The notes under the pieces were generated by a model. It was not told the DNA's origin. It saw only the letters and a program-made list of their open reading frames with translations, and did not search any database. A program made the translations under genes and the position numbers. 37,558 nucleotides of DNA. Source: Armatimonadota bacterium (GTDB lineage: Bacteria; Armatimonadota; UBA10988). Each line of letters opens with the position of its first letter. Within the stretch, counting starts at the first letter, position 1. Positions 23,854 to 32,186 of this stretch are shown here, one piece after another. The stretch spans positions 1 through 37,558 of the forward strand of contig JACRKZ010000182.1 in assembly GCA_016235455.1 (NCBI GenBank), in the 5' to 3' direction.

Positions 23854-26800
23854 ATGGTGTGGCGATGGTCAGTGCTGGCCTGTCTGGCGACGATGGCGCT
23901 CGGACAGAACATCTATCCTGATCCCGGGTTCGAGCAATCGGGCCGGGAAGGCGTGGCCCACAGCGGCGCCCGCGCGGGCTACCTGAGCGTGGGCGGCAAA
24001 GCCCATTTCGTGACCTTGGGCGGCCGACTCAGCGTCGAGCCGTTCGCCACCTATCGCGCTAGCGCCTGGGCCAAGGCCAAGCAGAGCGAAGGCGCGTGCC
24101 TGGGGCTGTATGTCTATCAGTGGGACTCCTACGTGTGGGCCTTTGGCACCAACGTCCCGCTGGCCAACGGCGGTGACTGGCAGAAGATCGAGATCATCTT
24201 CCGCTCGCCGGTCGACCACACCTTCCTGCACCCGCTGGCCTTCCTCGACGCGGCTAACGGCGAGGCCTGGATCGACGATGTCGTGGTCGAACGGATCGCC
24301 ACGCCCGCCGAAACGGTGGCCGAACTGAAGGCCAAGACCGGCCGGAGCGCCGACGAGACGCGGCTGCTGGGACGCTGGTACGTGCAAGCGGGTGATCTGG
24401 CCGCCGCCAAGGCGCTGATTCGACCCGACGGCGACGCGCTGGCCAACGCCGATGTGGCTTGCGTGGTGGCCAAGGCCAGTGGCAGCCAGGCCGAGCGCGC
24501 CGCCATGCTCGCCGCCATGGTGCGTTACGGCGCGCCGCGCTACAACGACGGCAACAAGCGCATCAGCGAGGTCGCCGCCACGCTCCACATGGAGTCCGCC
24601 GTGGACGATCTGCGCGCGGCCATGCTCACCCCGCCGACCACTGATGGCTGGCGGCAGTATGCCCAGTGCCTCACGGCGCTGCTGGCCTATCGACCGGCTG
24701 GCCCGCAGCCGTTGGGCAGCCGACGGGCCCTGGTGGACCGGCTGAGCGCCGCCTCCCAAGGGGCGAGCGCGGTCTTCGCTGGCCAGGTTGTGCCCGCGGA
24801 GGTGGTGCGTCTGGCCGAGACCGCGGCCACCGAACGCGCGCGGCTGGAGAACGACATGAAGCAGCTTGGCAAAGCCACCGTCGTGCTCGGCGGCAAGGCC
24901 ATCACGCCGGAGACGCACGTCATCGTCACGCCCGAGAAGCCGACGCCCAGCGAGCAGACCGCGGCGCGCGATCTGCAGATGCATCTGGAACGCATCACCG
25001 GCCGCCTCATTGGCATCGTGGCCGGCGAGCCCAAGGCCGGGCTGGCCTGCCTGGTGGTGGGCAACCATCCGCTGATCAAGCAGTGGGGCGTCAGCATCGA
25101 CCGCGCCAAGCTCGGCATCGAGGGCATTCGCATCAAGTCGGTTGGCCCCAACCTGGTGCTCTACGGCGGGCAGCGCGGCGTGCTCTATGCGGTCTACACA
25201 TTCCTGGAGGACAACCTCGGCTGCCGCTGGTTCACCTTCGACTGCGCCACGTGGCCCAAGACCGGCCGCATCGCGGTGCCGGCGCTCGACGTCACCTTCG
25301 TGCCCGCGCTCGAGTACCGCGCCACGGACTACCCCTGCTCGCGCCCGCCGGAGTTCGCCGTGCGCAACCGGCTCAACGGTATGCAGGTGGAGGCGGATGA
25401 GACGTGGGGCGACCACATCACCTATGCCGGGTTCGTGCACACCTTCAACTCGCTAGTGTCGCCCGACCAGTACTTCGCGGCGCATCCCGAGTACTTCTCC
25501 GAGATCGGCGGCAAGCGCACACGGGACTACAGTCAGCTCTGCCTGACCAACCCCGACGTGCTGCGTATCGCCACCGAGACGGTGCGGCGGTGGATCGCCG
25601 AGAATCCGCGCGCGACGATCGTTTCGGTCTCGCAGAACGACTGGCACAACCCCTGCGCGTGTGCCAAGTGCGCCGCGCTGGCCGAGGCCGAGGGCGCCCA
25701 GAGCGGGCCGTTGCTGCACTTCGTCAATGCGATTGCCAACGACATCGCCAAAGACCATCCCAACATCATCATCGACACGCTGGCCTACCAGTACACGCGC
25801 AAGCCGCCCAAGACGGTGCGGCCGGCGCCGAACGTGGCGGTGCGGCTATGCAGCATCGAATGCGAGTTCAACCGGCCCATCGAGTCGTCGCCCTACAACA
25901 AGACCTTCGTGGACGACATCCACGGCTGGAACAAGATCTGCTCGCGGCTGCACATCTGGGACTACGTGATCAACTATGCACATAGCATCATGCCGTTCCC
26001 GAATCTCAATGTGCTGGCGCCCAACATCAACTTCTTCATCAACAACGGTGTGACCGGCTTGTATGAAGAGGCCGACTACTACACCAAGGGCGGTGAGATG
26101 TCGGAGTTGCGCACCTACCTGATGGCCAAGCTGCTGTGGAAGCCCGACTTCGACGTCAAGCGCGGCATCCGCGAGTTCACCGACGCCTACTTCGGGCCGG
26201 CGGCGCCGAGCATCCGTGCGTACCTCGACGACATCCACCGCCTGGCGGTGAGCGACCCGAACTACCACATGCCCATCTACGTGGCGCCGCGCAGCCCGTT
26301 CCAGACACCCGAGGCGGTCGCGCGACAGGAGCAGCAGTTCGCCGCGGCCGAGGCGGCGGTGGCGGGTGATCCCGTGCGGCTGCACCGCGTCCAGGTGGCC
26401 AAGCTGCCGGTGCTGTACACGCAGATCGCCCAGCACACCGGCACGGCCTACACGCTCAGCGAGAAGAGCCTGGACCCCGTGAAGGGCACCTCGGTGGCGG
26501 ACATCGCCGCGGAGTTTGGCGCCATCGCCCATGCCGAGGGTGTGACGCGCGTCTCCGAAGGCGGCACCGACCTCGACACGTGGCTCCGGCAGGTTGGCCC
26601 GGGCGCTCAGTCGCAGCCGGTGGTGCGGCTCCGGAACGCGGCGCTGGAGGCGATCATCGTGCCGGGCCTCGGTGGTCGTTTGCTCAGCCTCAAGGCGGCG
26701 GGCGGGCGCGAGTTGATGCAGGTGGTGCGCGACGGCGGCGGGATCAACCCGCTGGTCGGCGGCTACAAGGAGTTCAGCCAGAGCGGCTACCAGTCGCCTG

Positions 26801-27312
26801 GCTGGAGCGAGGCCTACGCCGTGCTCGACCAGAGCGCGACAGGCGTCACACTCACCGCCACGGTGGGCAAGGGGCTGAAGCTGGAGCGGCGCTACGAGCT
26901 GGACGCGGCGCGCATGTGCCTGCGCATCCGTACCACCGCGACCAACACCGCCAAGGAGGCGCAGACGGCCTGCCTGCGCGCGCACACCTGCCTGGCGCTG
27001 GACGACGCTGCCAAGGCGGCGGCGCTGATCGGCCGGACGCGCCACAGCCTGGCCGAGGGCGCCAAGGCCGAGAAGGAGCTATGGCTGCGCGACAAGGACA
27101 AGCCCGCGGGCGAGTGGAAGGTGCTGGGCATCCTGCCGGGGCTCGACCTGGTGTCGCGCTTCCAACCCGAGCAGGTCAGCGTGTGCTACCTCAACTGGAA
27201 CGGCCCCGACCACCGGCTCAACCCCGAGTTGTGGAGCAACGAGGTCAGCCTGAAGCCCGGCGAGAGCCTGACCATGGCGCATGAGCTGGAGTGGGTGCCG
27301 GCGGGCAAGTAG
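23854..27312 (+). CDS. DUF4838-domain secreted glycan-associated protein
   Basis: A 1152-residue exported protein. The signal peptide is about residues 1-17 (VLACLATMALG). A CBM4/9-like module follows (about 18-147: IYPDPGFEQSG to GEAWIDDVVVERI). After a helical linker comes an alpha-glucuronidase N-terminal-like fold (about 355-480: TPSEQTAARDLQMHLERITG, GVLYAVYTFLEDNLGCRWFT). The DUF4838 domain (about 510-760) has HTFNSLVSPDQYFAAHPEYF, SVSQNDWHNPCACAKC and RLHIWDYVINYAH. The C-terminus (about 920-1150) resembles a galactose-mutarotase-type beta-sandwich (LEAIIVPGLGGRLLSLKAAG). DUF4838 proteins are thought to be glycoside-hydrolase-like, but the activity is not established. The ATG follows GAGGTG at somewhat long spacing. 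It ends 28 bases before a palindromic repeat. Confidence 0.88.
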   Translation: MVWRWSVLACLATMALGQNIYPDPGFEQSGREGVAHSGARAGYLSVGGKAHFVTLGGRLSVEPFATYRASAWAKAKQSEGACLGLYVYQWDSYVWAFGTNVPLANGGDWQKIEIIFRSPVDHTFLHPLAFLDAANGEAWIDDVVVERIATPAETVAELKAKTGRSADETRLLGRWYVQAGDLAAAKALIRPDGDALANADVACVVAKASGSQAERAAMLAAMVRYGAPRYNDGNKRISEVAATLHMESAVDDLRAAMLTPPTTDGWRQYAQCLTALLAYRPAGPQPLGSRRALVDRLSAASQGASAVFAGQVVPAEVVRLAETAATERARLENDMKQLGKATVVLGGKAITPETHVIVTPEKPTPSEQTAARDLQMHLERITGRLIGIVAGEPKAGLACLVVGNHPLIKQWGVSIDRAKLGIEGIRIKSVGPNLVLYGGQRGVLYAVYTFLEDNLGCRWFTFDCATWPKTGRIAVPALDVTFVPALEYRATDYPCSRPPEFAVRNRLNGMQVEADETWGDHITYAGFVHTFNSLVSPDQYFAAHPEYFSEIGGKRTRDYSQLCLTNPDVLRIATETVRRWIAENPRATIVSVSQNDWHNPCACAKCAALAEAEGAQSGPLLHFVNAIANDIAKDHPNIIIDTLAYQYTRKPPKTVRPAPNVAVRLCSIECEFNRPIESSPYNKTFVDDIHGWNKICSRLHIWDYVINYAHSIMPFPNLNVLAPNINFFINNGVTGLYEEADYYTKGGEMSELRTYLMAKLLWKPDFDVKRGIREFTDAYFGPAAPSIRAYLDDIHRLAVSDPNYHMPIYVAPRSPFQTPEAVARQEQQFAAAEAAVAGDPVRLHRVQVAKLPVLYTQIAQHTGTAYTLSEKSLDPVKGTSVADIAAEFGAIAHAEGVTRVSEGGTDLDTWLRQVGPGAQSQPVVRLRNAALEAIIVPGLGGRLLSLKAAGGRELMQVVRDGGGINPLVGGYKEFSQSGYQSPGWSEAYAVLDQSATGVTLTATVGKGLKLERRYELDAARMCLRIRTTATNTAKEAQTACLRAHTCLALDDAAKAAALIGRTRHSLAEGAKAEKELWLRDKDKPAGEWKVLGILPGLDLVSRFQPEQVSVCYLNWNGPDHRLNPELWSNEVSLKPGESLTMAHELEWVPAGK

Positions 27313-27340
27313 CGTTCACGCAGGACCAGCAAGTGCTAGC

Positions 27341-27452
27341 GCCGGACCGCCACGCTCCAGCGTGGCCGTCGGCCGAAGGCCGACCCGCGGGCGACGCCGT
27401 TGGGAACGTCGTCCCTGCGGCCCGATGCCACGCTGGAGCGTGGCGGTCCGGC
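27341..27452. repeat. Palindromic intergenic element, copy A
   Basis: The terminal arms 27341-27366 and 27427-27452 are perfect 26-base inverted complements. Each arm contains its own hairpin CCACGCT-CC-AGCGTGG (the right arm with GG in the loop). Inside lies a third hairpin, GTCGGCC-GAA-GGCCGAC (27368-27384), and an imperfect stem around CGACG/CGTCG. It occupies most of the 180-base gap between the convergent DUF4838 and nucleotidyltransferase genes. Copy B is at 36046-36167. Similarity to copy B continues about 13 bases beyond the right arm. No transposase is present, so it is a non-autonomous or REP-like element. Confidence 0.85.
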
Positions 27453-27492
27453 AGTGGCGTCGCTGACCGCCGCAAGCCGGGACAACGAACGG

Positions 27493-28281
27493 CTACGGCC
27501 ACGGCCCCCAGGTCTCGACCAGCACCTCATGCCACAACGCGTCGAGCGCCGCAGTGTCGGTGCGTGGCGGCGCCGGCGGCCGCACCTGGCCCAGGCGCTC
27601 GATCTGTGCGTCCAGCCAATCGGAGATGACGGCCACGCGCGGCGCGGTATCCATCTCGCCGCCGGCGCGTTTGACCGCCAGCAGATCGTCGATGGCGGCG
27701 GTCAACGCCGGGTCGTCGATGAGCCGCTCGGTCAGCCGGCCGAACTCGGTGGGCACGGGTCCGAGGCCCCGCTCGATCCACAAGCAGGCGAGGGTGGGCC
27801 GCAGCACGTACAGGTACTTCGTGAGCTTGACCAGCTCGCCACGCAGGTAGTCGCGGTAGTTGCCCGTGGCCATGCTCAGGTAGTGGTGGAAGGAGCCGAC
27901 GGGCGAATGGTAGGCCGGCATCAGGTCGCGCAACCGCTGCGCGGCGCTGCCGACCTCGCGGTAGACGATGGGCGAGCCCAGCCATTCACCCAGCGGCGGG
28001 TTGGACTTGCGGAACAGTCCGAGCGCCTTGGGCAGGTCCCAGCCGGCCAGGTCGAGGTCGTCGGTGATCGGCCGTTCGAGCGAGTCGCGGCGGTGGTCGA
28101 TGGTCAGGTACCAGGCGGTCGGCCGCAGGTAGACAAAGCGCACATCGTAGTCGCTGTCGGTGCTGGCGAAGCCCCAGGCGCGACTGCCCGATTCACAGGC
28201 ATAGAGGATGCGCACCCCTTCCTCGGCCTCGATGCGGTCGAGTTCGGCCTCGATGCGCTCGGCGACAAGCGGCTCGATCAC
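27493..28281 (-). CDS. RlaP-like nucleotidyltransferase (DNA polymerase beta superfamily)
   Basis: A 262-residue nucleotidyltransferase of the type annotated as RNA repair pathway DNA polymerase beta family (PF10127, COG3541). The catalytic motif is SGSRAWGFASTDSDYDVRFVY (31-51), with G32-S33 and metal-binding D44 and D46. Further family-like blocks are RPTAWYLTIDHRRDS and NPPLGEWLGSPIVY. Helical C-terminal segments include HHYLSMATGNYRDYLRGE. The start is GTG at 28281, overlapping the lipoprotein stop by four bases (GTGA). An upstream frame start at 28398 would run into that gene and is rejected. The RNA ligase or Hen1-type partners known for some members are absent here, so the substrate is unknown. 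Confidence 0.85.
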   Translation of the reverse strand: MIEPLVAERIEAELDRIEAEEGVRILYACESGSRAWGFASTDSDYDVRFVYLRPTAWYLTIDHRRDSLERPITDDLDLAGWDLPKALGLFRKSNPPLGEWLGSPIVYREVGSAAQRLRDLMPAYHSPVGSFHHYLSMATGNYRDYLRGELVKLTKYLYVLRPTLACLWIERGLGPVPTEFGRLTERLIDDPALTAAIDDLLAVKRAGGEMDTAPRVAVISDWLDAQIERLGQVRPPAPPRTDTAALDALWHEVLVETWGPWP

Positions 28282-28973
28282 GGCACGACGAGGGTCGAGG
28301 CGATGGAGTTGAGTTCCGGTTCCACCTGCTTCTCGAAGGCATCGCGCGGGCCGACGCCGGTGAGCGTGAACAGCACGCCCTTGTGCACCATCAGCCACTG
28401 CTTGGCGCGCGTGGGGGTGCCCTTATGGTCGAAATCGATGCGCACGGCCACGGCCGCCACGCCGGCCAGCGGGGTGCGGCGTTGGCTGACCACCTTGCCG
28501 GTGGCTTCCAGTTGCTTGCCCAGCGCGGTCATGTAGGACTCGGCCAGGGGTTCGATGGCGGCGCCTTCGCCCAGGTCCGAGCGAGGTTCGGCGGTCAGTG
28601 TGACCGACACCTGCAGGCCGTCGATGCCCTTGGTGCGGCGCAGGCGGACCAGCGGGCCGTTCTCGGGCGTCTCGATCTGGGTCCAGCCCTCGGGCTTGAG
28701 GATCTGTACGCCGTCGGCCGGGTTGAGCAGCACGCCGCTCAGGCTGGCGCGCGGCTCGGCGCCGGATTCGGCGGCCACCTCGGCCTTGACCGGCTCGGCC
28801 TCGGCCTCGGCGGGTGCGGCCGGCGTCGCGGAAGCGGTGGTCACCGCGCTGCTGGCAGTCTGTGTCGGTGCCGTGGCGGGCGGTCCGGCCGGTGCGGCCT
28901 TCTTGCCGGGCTTCTCGCAACCGACCAGCGCCAGGGCCAGCAGGCCCACCAACCACAACCAGCGATGCCGCAT
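28278..28973 (-). CDS. Lipoprotein with PsbP/DcrB-like C-terminal domain
   Basis: A 231-residue lipoprotein. Signal peptide WLWLVGLLALALVGCEK has the lipid-modified cysteine at residue 19. A low-complexity Ala/Thr/Pro/Glu linker (about 22-75) follows. The globular domain (LNPADGVQILKPEGWTQIE, LQVSVTLTAEPRSDLGEG, KQWLMVHKGVLFTLTG, LNSIASTLVV) has the strand order seen in PsbP/DcrB-fold proteins. The role is unknown. GGAGG lies six bases before the ATG at 28973, and an extended -10 promoter lies upstream. It is translationally coupled to the nucleotidyltransferase gene. Confidence 0.75.
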   Translation of the reverse strand: MRHRWLWLVGLLALALVGCEKPGKKAAPAGPPATAPTQTASSAVTTASATPAAPAEAEAEPVKAEVAAESGAEPRASLSGVLLNPADGVQILKPEGWTQIETPENGPLVRLRRTKGIDGLQVSVTLTAEPRSDLGEGAAIEPLAESYMTALGKQLEATGKVVSQRRTPLAGVAAVAVRIDFDHKGTPTRAKQWLMVHKGVLFTLTGVGPRDAFEKQVEPELNSIASTLVVP

Positions 28974-29003
28974 CTTGCGCCTCCCACAGGACCGTTGGCG
29001 CCC

Positions 29004-29012
29004 ATTATAGCA
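29004..29012 (-). promoter_or_regulatory. Extended -10 promoter for the lipoprotein operon
   Basis: On the minus strand TGCTATAAT is a perfect TGnTATAAT extended -10 element. It lies about 30 bases before the ATG at 28973, giving a leader of about 24 bases with GGAGG. A TTGACC at 29044-29039 is 29 bases away, too far to be its -35. Confidence 0.6.
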
Positions 29013-29040
29013 GCGGCGCCGAGCCTGCGGCCCGACAAGG

Positions 29041-32000
29041 TCAAATGCCCAGACGCCGGACCACGACCTCACGCACCGCGCGCAGCCTTAGGCGCACATC
29101 CTCGGGCAGACGCTCGGGATGGGCTGCCGCCTCACGCACGCTCCAACCCAGCCGCACGGCAGCCGCGGCCAGGTGCTCGGGGTCCAGCGGCAGGTTGCCG
29201 CTGGGCTGCTCCCAGATGAGCTGCAGCCGCAGTTCGGTGCGCCGCAGGTGCCAGTAGTTGCGGCTGAGCAGGTCGGCCTCGCCCTCGGTCAGCAGACCCG
29301 CGCGGCCCAGCGCGGCGATGGCCAGCGGCGTGTTGCCGCCGCGCACCGACGGGTGGGCCGTGCCGCCCTGGATCTGCAGCACCTGGGTCAGGTACTCGAT
29401 GTCCATGATGCCGCCCGGCTCCAGCTTGAGGTCGAGCTGGCTCGTGTCCGCGGTGTCCAGTCGCTCGGTCTCGATCCGCCTCTTGATGCCGCGCAGCGAC
29501 TCCATGGCCGCCTCGTCTGGCGGCTCGCCGTAGACGAAACCCTCCGCCAGCTCGGCGAACCGCCGGCCGACCTCGGCATCGCCGGCCACCGGCCGGCAGC
29601 GGGTCAGGGCCAGCCGTTCCCACGGCTCGGCGTGTTGGCGCCAGTAGTTCTGGTACGACTCCAGCGTGCGCACCAGCGGGCCGTTGGCGCCGAATGGCCG
29701 CAGCCGCGAGTCGAGCGGATAGAGCCGGCCGGCGCGGGTGAACTCGTCGGCGGCGCGCGTCACCTGCGACGCCCAGCGCTGCACCAGCGCCATCTCGTCG
29801 TCCAGGCCAACCGGCTCATAGACGAACAGCACGTCGAGGTCGGAGCTGTAGTGCAGCTCCCGCCCGCCGAGCTTGCCCAGCCCGATGATCGCGACCTTGA
29901 GGGCATCGGCGCCCGGCAGACTGGCTTGGATCTCGTCGCTCAGCACGCGCAGGCAGGCCTCGGCCAGGTCGGCCAGACAGCCGATGGTCTGCTCGGTGTC
30001 GATGACGCCCAACAGGTCGCGCACGCCGATACGGAAGGCCTCGCGCCGGCGGAAGCGCCGCAGATCGTCGAGTCGCGACTCGGGCTTGCGCAGTGGCGCG
30101 ATGCGTTCGCCTATCTCGGCCACCAGATCGTCCAGCGTCGGGTCGCGCTGTGCGTAGCTGGCCAGCACCATGCGGTCGAGGAACTCGGGGTGGTCGACCA
30201 GGATCTGGCTCAGGTACTCACTGTACCCGCCGATGCGGCACATGACCTCGAGCACGGTGGGATGGTCGAGGAAGAACTGGTAGGCCAGCTCACGCCCGCC
30301 GGCGCGCGACACCATGCGCTCGAACGAGCGCAGCGCCGCGTCGGGGTCGGGCATGCGCTGCACGCAGCCCAACAGCGCCGGCAGGAACTGCACGAACAGC
30401 GCCTGCACGTCTTCGGGCAGCCGCATGGGCGGCTCGCCATGGGCCAGGAAGAGCAGGCGCCGCCGCGCCTCGGCCGGACTGGCGAAGGCAATGCCTTCCA
30501 GGTGGCGCAAGGCTTCGGTGTCGTCGGCCATGGGATCGAGCAGTTGGCTGATGTGCGACTCGGCGTCAGGGCTGGACAGGGGGATGGGGTTGAAGAAGAT
30601 GCGATTGCACAGTTCGCGCGTGCGGCTGGTGTGGCTGTGGAACTCGCCCAGGAAGCGGTCGCCGGCGGTCAGCGGGCCGCTATCACGGTAGCCCATGGCG
30701 CGCGCCAGCCGACGCAGGCCGGCGCGGTCTTCGGGCAGGTCCTTGGTCGGCGCCGCCGGCTGGATCTGGAGCAGGTGCTCCACTCGGCGCAGAAAGTCAT
30801 ACGTCTCGCCCATGGCGCCGCGCTCGGTATAGCTGATGGCGCCCGCGCGCTGCAGGGCGAGGAGCGCGTCCCAGGTGTTGCGTTCGCGCACCGTGGGGTC
30901 GGTCACGCCGAGTACGAGCTGCAGCAACTGCGTGGTGAACTCGATGTCGCGAATGCCGCCGGGCCCTTCCTTCACATTGCGGTGCGCCGCCGAGCGCGCG
31001 TCGAGCGTGCGGCGGTTGGCGCGGATGGACTCGATGCCGGCATGGCGCAGCCGCGCGCCGAAGGCGATCTGCTGGGCCAGTTGCTCAAAGGCGCGGCCCA
31101 GATCCATATCGCCCGCGGCCGCCCGCGCGCGGGTCAGGGCCAGGGCTTCCCAGGCGGCACTGTGCTCCTGATAGTAGGTGCAGCAGCTCTCCATGGTGCG
31201 CACCAGCGTGCCGCCAATGCCATCCGGCCGCAGGCGGTGATCGACGGCGAAGACACGGCCCTCGGCGGTCGGCTCATCGAGCTCGCGGCTCATCTCGCGC
31301 ACGACATGCTCCCAGGCATCGTGGCTCAGCCCATGCCGGCCGTCGCACACGCACAGGAGGTCGATATCGGAGTTGTAGTTCAGCTCGCGGCTGCCCCACT
31401 TGCCCATGGCGATGACGCACAAGCCCTGGGTCGGCTCCGGTGGCAGGCCGAGCACGTCGGCGCAGGCCGCGGCCAGGGCGGCTTCGCAGCAGGCATCGGC
31501 CAGGGCGGAGATCTCGGCGGTGATGACCTTCTGCGGCGCGCGCAGCAGCCAGTCGCGGGCCAGGATACGCAGCACCTGCCCGCGCTTCCAGCGCCGCAAC
31601 GCGTTGCGCCGATTCTCAGGGACGCGCAGTCGCCGCACCAGGGCCAGCGCCTCGCCGCGCACGCGCTGGGGATCGGCGGGCTGAGCGAGCAACTCAGGCT
31701 CCAGCAGCAGATCGGTCAGGCCTGGCTCGCCGATCAGTGCCTCGGCGGCGAGCGGTCCGAGCCCGAGCAGGAACAGCAGGTCGTGGCCGAGCCGCGGGTC
31801 GGCCGTCATCTGGGCGATCAGGCTGAGTCCGCCCTGGTCGGCCTGCAGCCGCGAGAAGCAGAGCAGCGCCGCGTCGGGGTCGGGCGCGCTGGCCGCGTGC
31901 TCGATGAGCGCGGGCAGGTAGTGCTCGGCCACTTCCTCGGGTGGCGCCTGGCTCAACCAGCCGCGCACCAGCCGCGTGGCCACGTCGAACCGGCTAAGGC

Positions 32001-32094
32001 CAGAAGGCGCCCAGGCCTGGACCTGGTCGTCCGGTACAGGGGTGCCGGTGAGCAGCGGGTCCAGCAAGGATTCGATCGCGGGAAGCACAGCCAT
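29041..32094 (-). CDS. glnE: Bifunctional glutamine synthetase adenylyltransferase/deadenylyltransferase GlnE
   Basis: GlnE attaches and removes AMP on glutamine synthetase to tune nitrogen assimilation. The protein is 1017 residues, the normal full length. Two nucleotidyltransferase domains are visible. The N-terminal adenylyl-removase has GSRELNYNSDID (234-245). The C-terminal adenylyltransferase has GGRELHYSSDLDVLFVYEP (about 743-761). Each is followed by a helical GlnD-UR_UTase-type region, for example NVKEGPGGIRDIEF and LKLEPGGIMDIEYLTQVLQ. Both catalytic aspartate pairs are kept. The ATG at 32094 has no Shine-Dalgarno; a TATCCT at 32106-32101 only seven bases upstream could give a leaderless mRNA. 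GlnB and glutamine synthetase are not in the window. Confidence 0.96.
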   Translation of the reverse strand: MAVLPAIESLLDPLLTGTPVPDDQVQAWAPSGLSRFDVATRLVRGWLSQAPPEEVAEHYLPALIEHAASAPDPDAALLCFSRLQADQGGLSLIAQMTADPRLGHDLLFLLGLGPLAAEALIGEPGLTDLLLEPELLAQPADPQRVRGEALALVRRLRVPENRRNALRRWKRGQVLRILARDWLLRAPQKVITAEISALADACCEAALAAACADVLGLPPEPTQGLCVIAMGKWGSRELNYNSDIDLLCVCDGRHGLSHDAWEHVVREMSRELDEPTAEGRVFAVDHRLRPDGIGGTLVRTMESCCTYYQEHSAAWEALALTRARAAAGDMDLGRAFEQLAQQIAFGARLRHAGIESIRANRRTLDARSAAHRNVKEGPGGIRDIEFTTQLLQLVLGVTDPTVRERNTWDALLALQRAGAISYTERGAMGETYDFLRRVEHLLQIQPAAPTKDLPEDRAGLRRLARAMGYRDSGPLTAGDRFLGEFHSHTSRTRELCNRIFFNPIPLSSPDAESHISQLLDPMADDTEALRHLEGIAFASPAEARRRLLFLAHGEPPMRLPEDVQALFVQFLPALLGCVQRMPDPDAALRSFERMVSRAGGRELAYQFFLDHPTVLEVMCRIGGYSEYLSQILVDHPEFLDRMVLASYAQRDPTLDDLVAEIGERIAPLRKPESRLDDLRRFRRREAFRIGVRDLLGVIDTEQTIGCLADLAEACLRVLSDEIQASLPGADALKVAIIGLGKLGGRELHYSSDLDVLFVYEPVGLDDEMALVQRWASQVTRAADEFTRAGRLYPLDSRLRPFGANGPLVRTLESYQNYWRQHAEPWERLALTRCRPVAGDAEVGRRFAELAEGFVYGEPPDEAAMESLRGIKRRIETERLDTADTSQLDLKLEPGGIMDIEYLTQVLQIQGGTAHPSVRGGNTPLAIAALGRAGLLTEGEADLLSRNYWHLRRTELRLQLIWEQPSGNLPLDPEHLAAAAVRLGWSVREAAAHPERLPEDVRLRLRAVREVVVRRLGI

Positions 32095-32106
32095 GCACAG
32101 AGGATA

Positions 32107-32123
32107 CCCGATACACTGTCGGG
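32107..32123. promoter_or_regulatory. Dyad in the glnE / flavoprotein divergent promoter region
   Basis: CCCGA and TCGGG flank a 7-base centre, 13 bases upstream of the glnE ATG. It is a candidate operator shared by two divergent genes. The arms are short and chance is possible. Confidence 0.3.
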
Positions 32124-32186
32124 TGTGCAGTCTGACGGTAGGAGCCGCGTCCGTGGCGCCGAACCCACGAGCCCAGGAGAGCAGGA

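Noticed and set aside
27245..27530. Short open frames across palindromic copy A (peptides with RHAPAWH and ATLERGG)
   Set aside because: They are translations of the repeat itself; similar peptides appear from copy B, and no start or ribosome site supports them. They may be mis-annotated as proteins in databases.
29039..29044. TTGACC as -35 for the TATAAT at 29009-29004
   Set aside because: The spacing is 29 bases, and the hexamer overlaps the glnE stop. The extended -10 alone is the better explanation.
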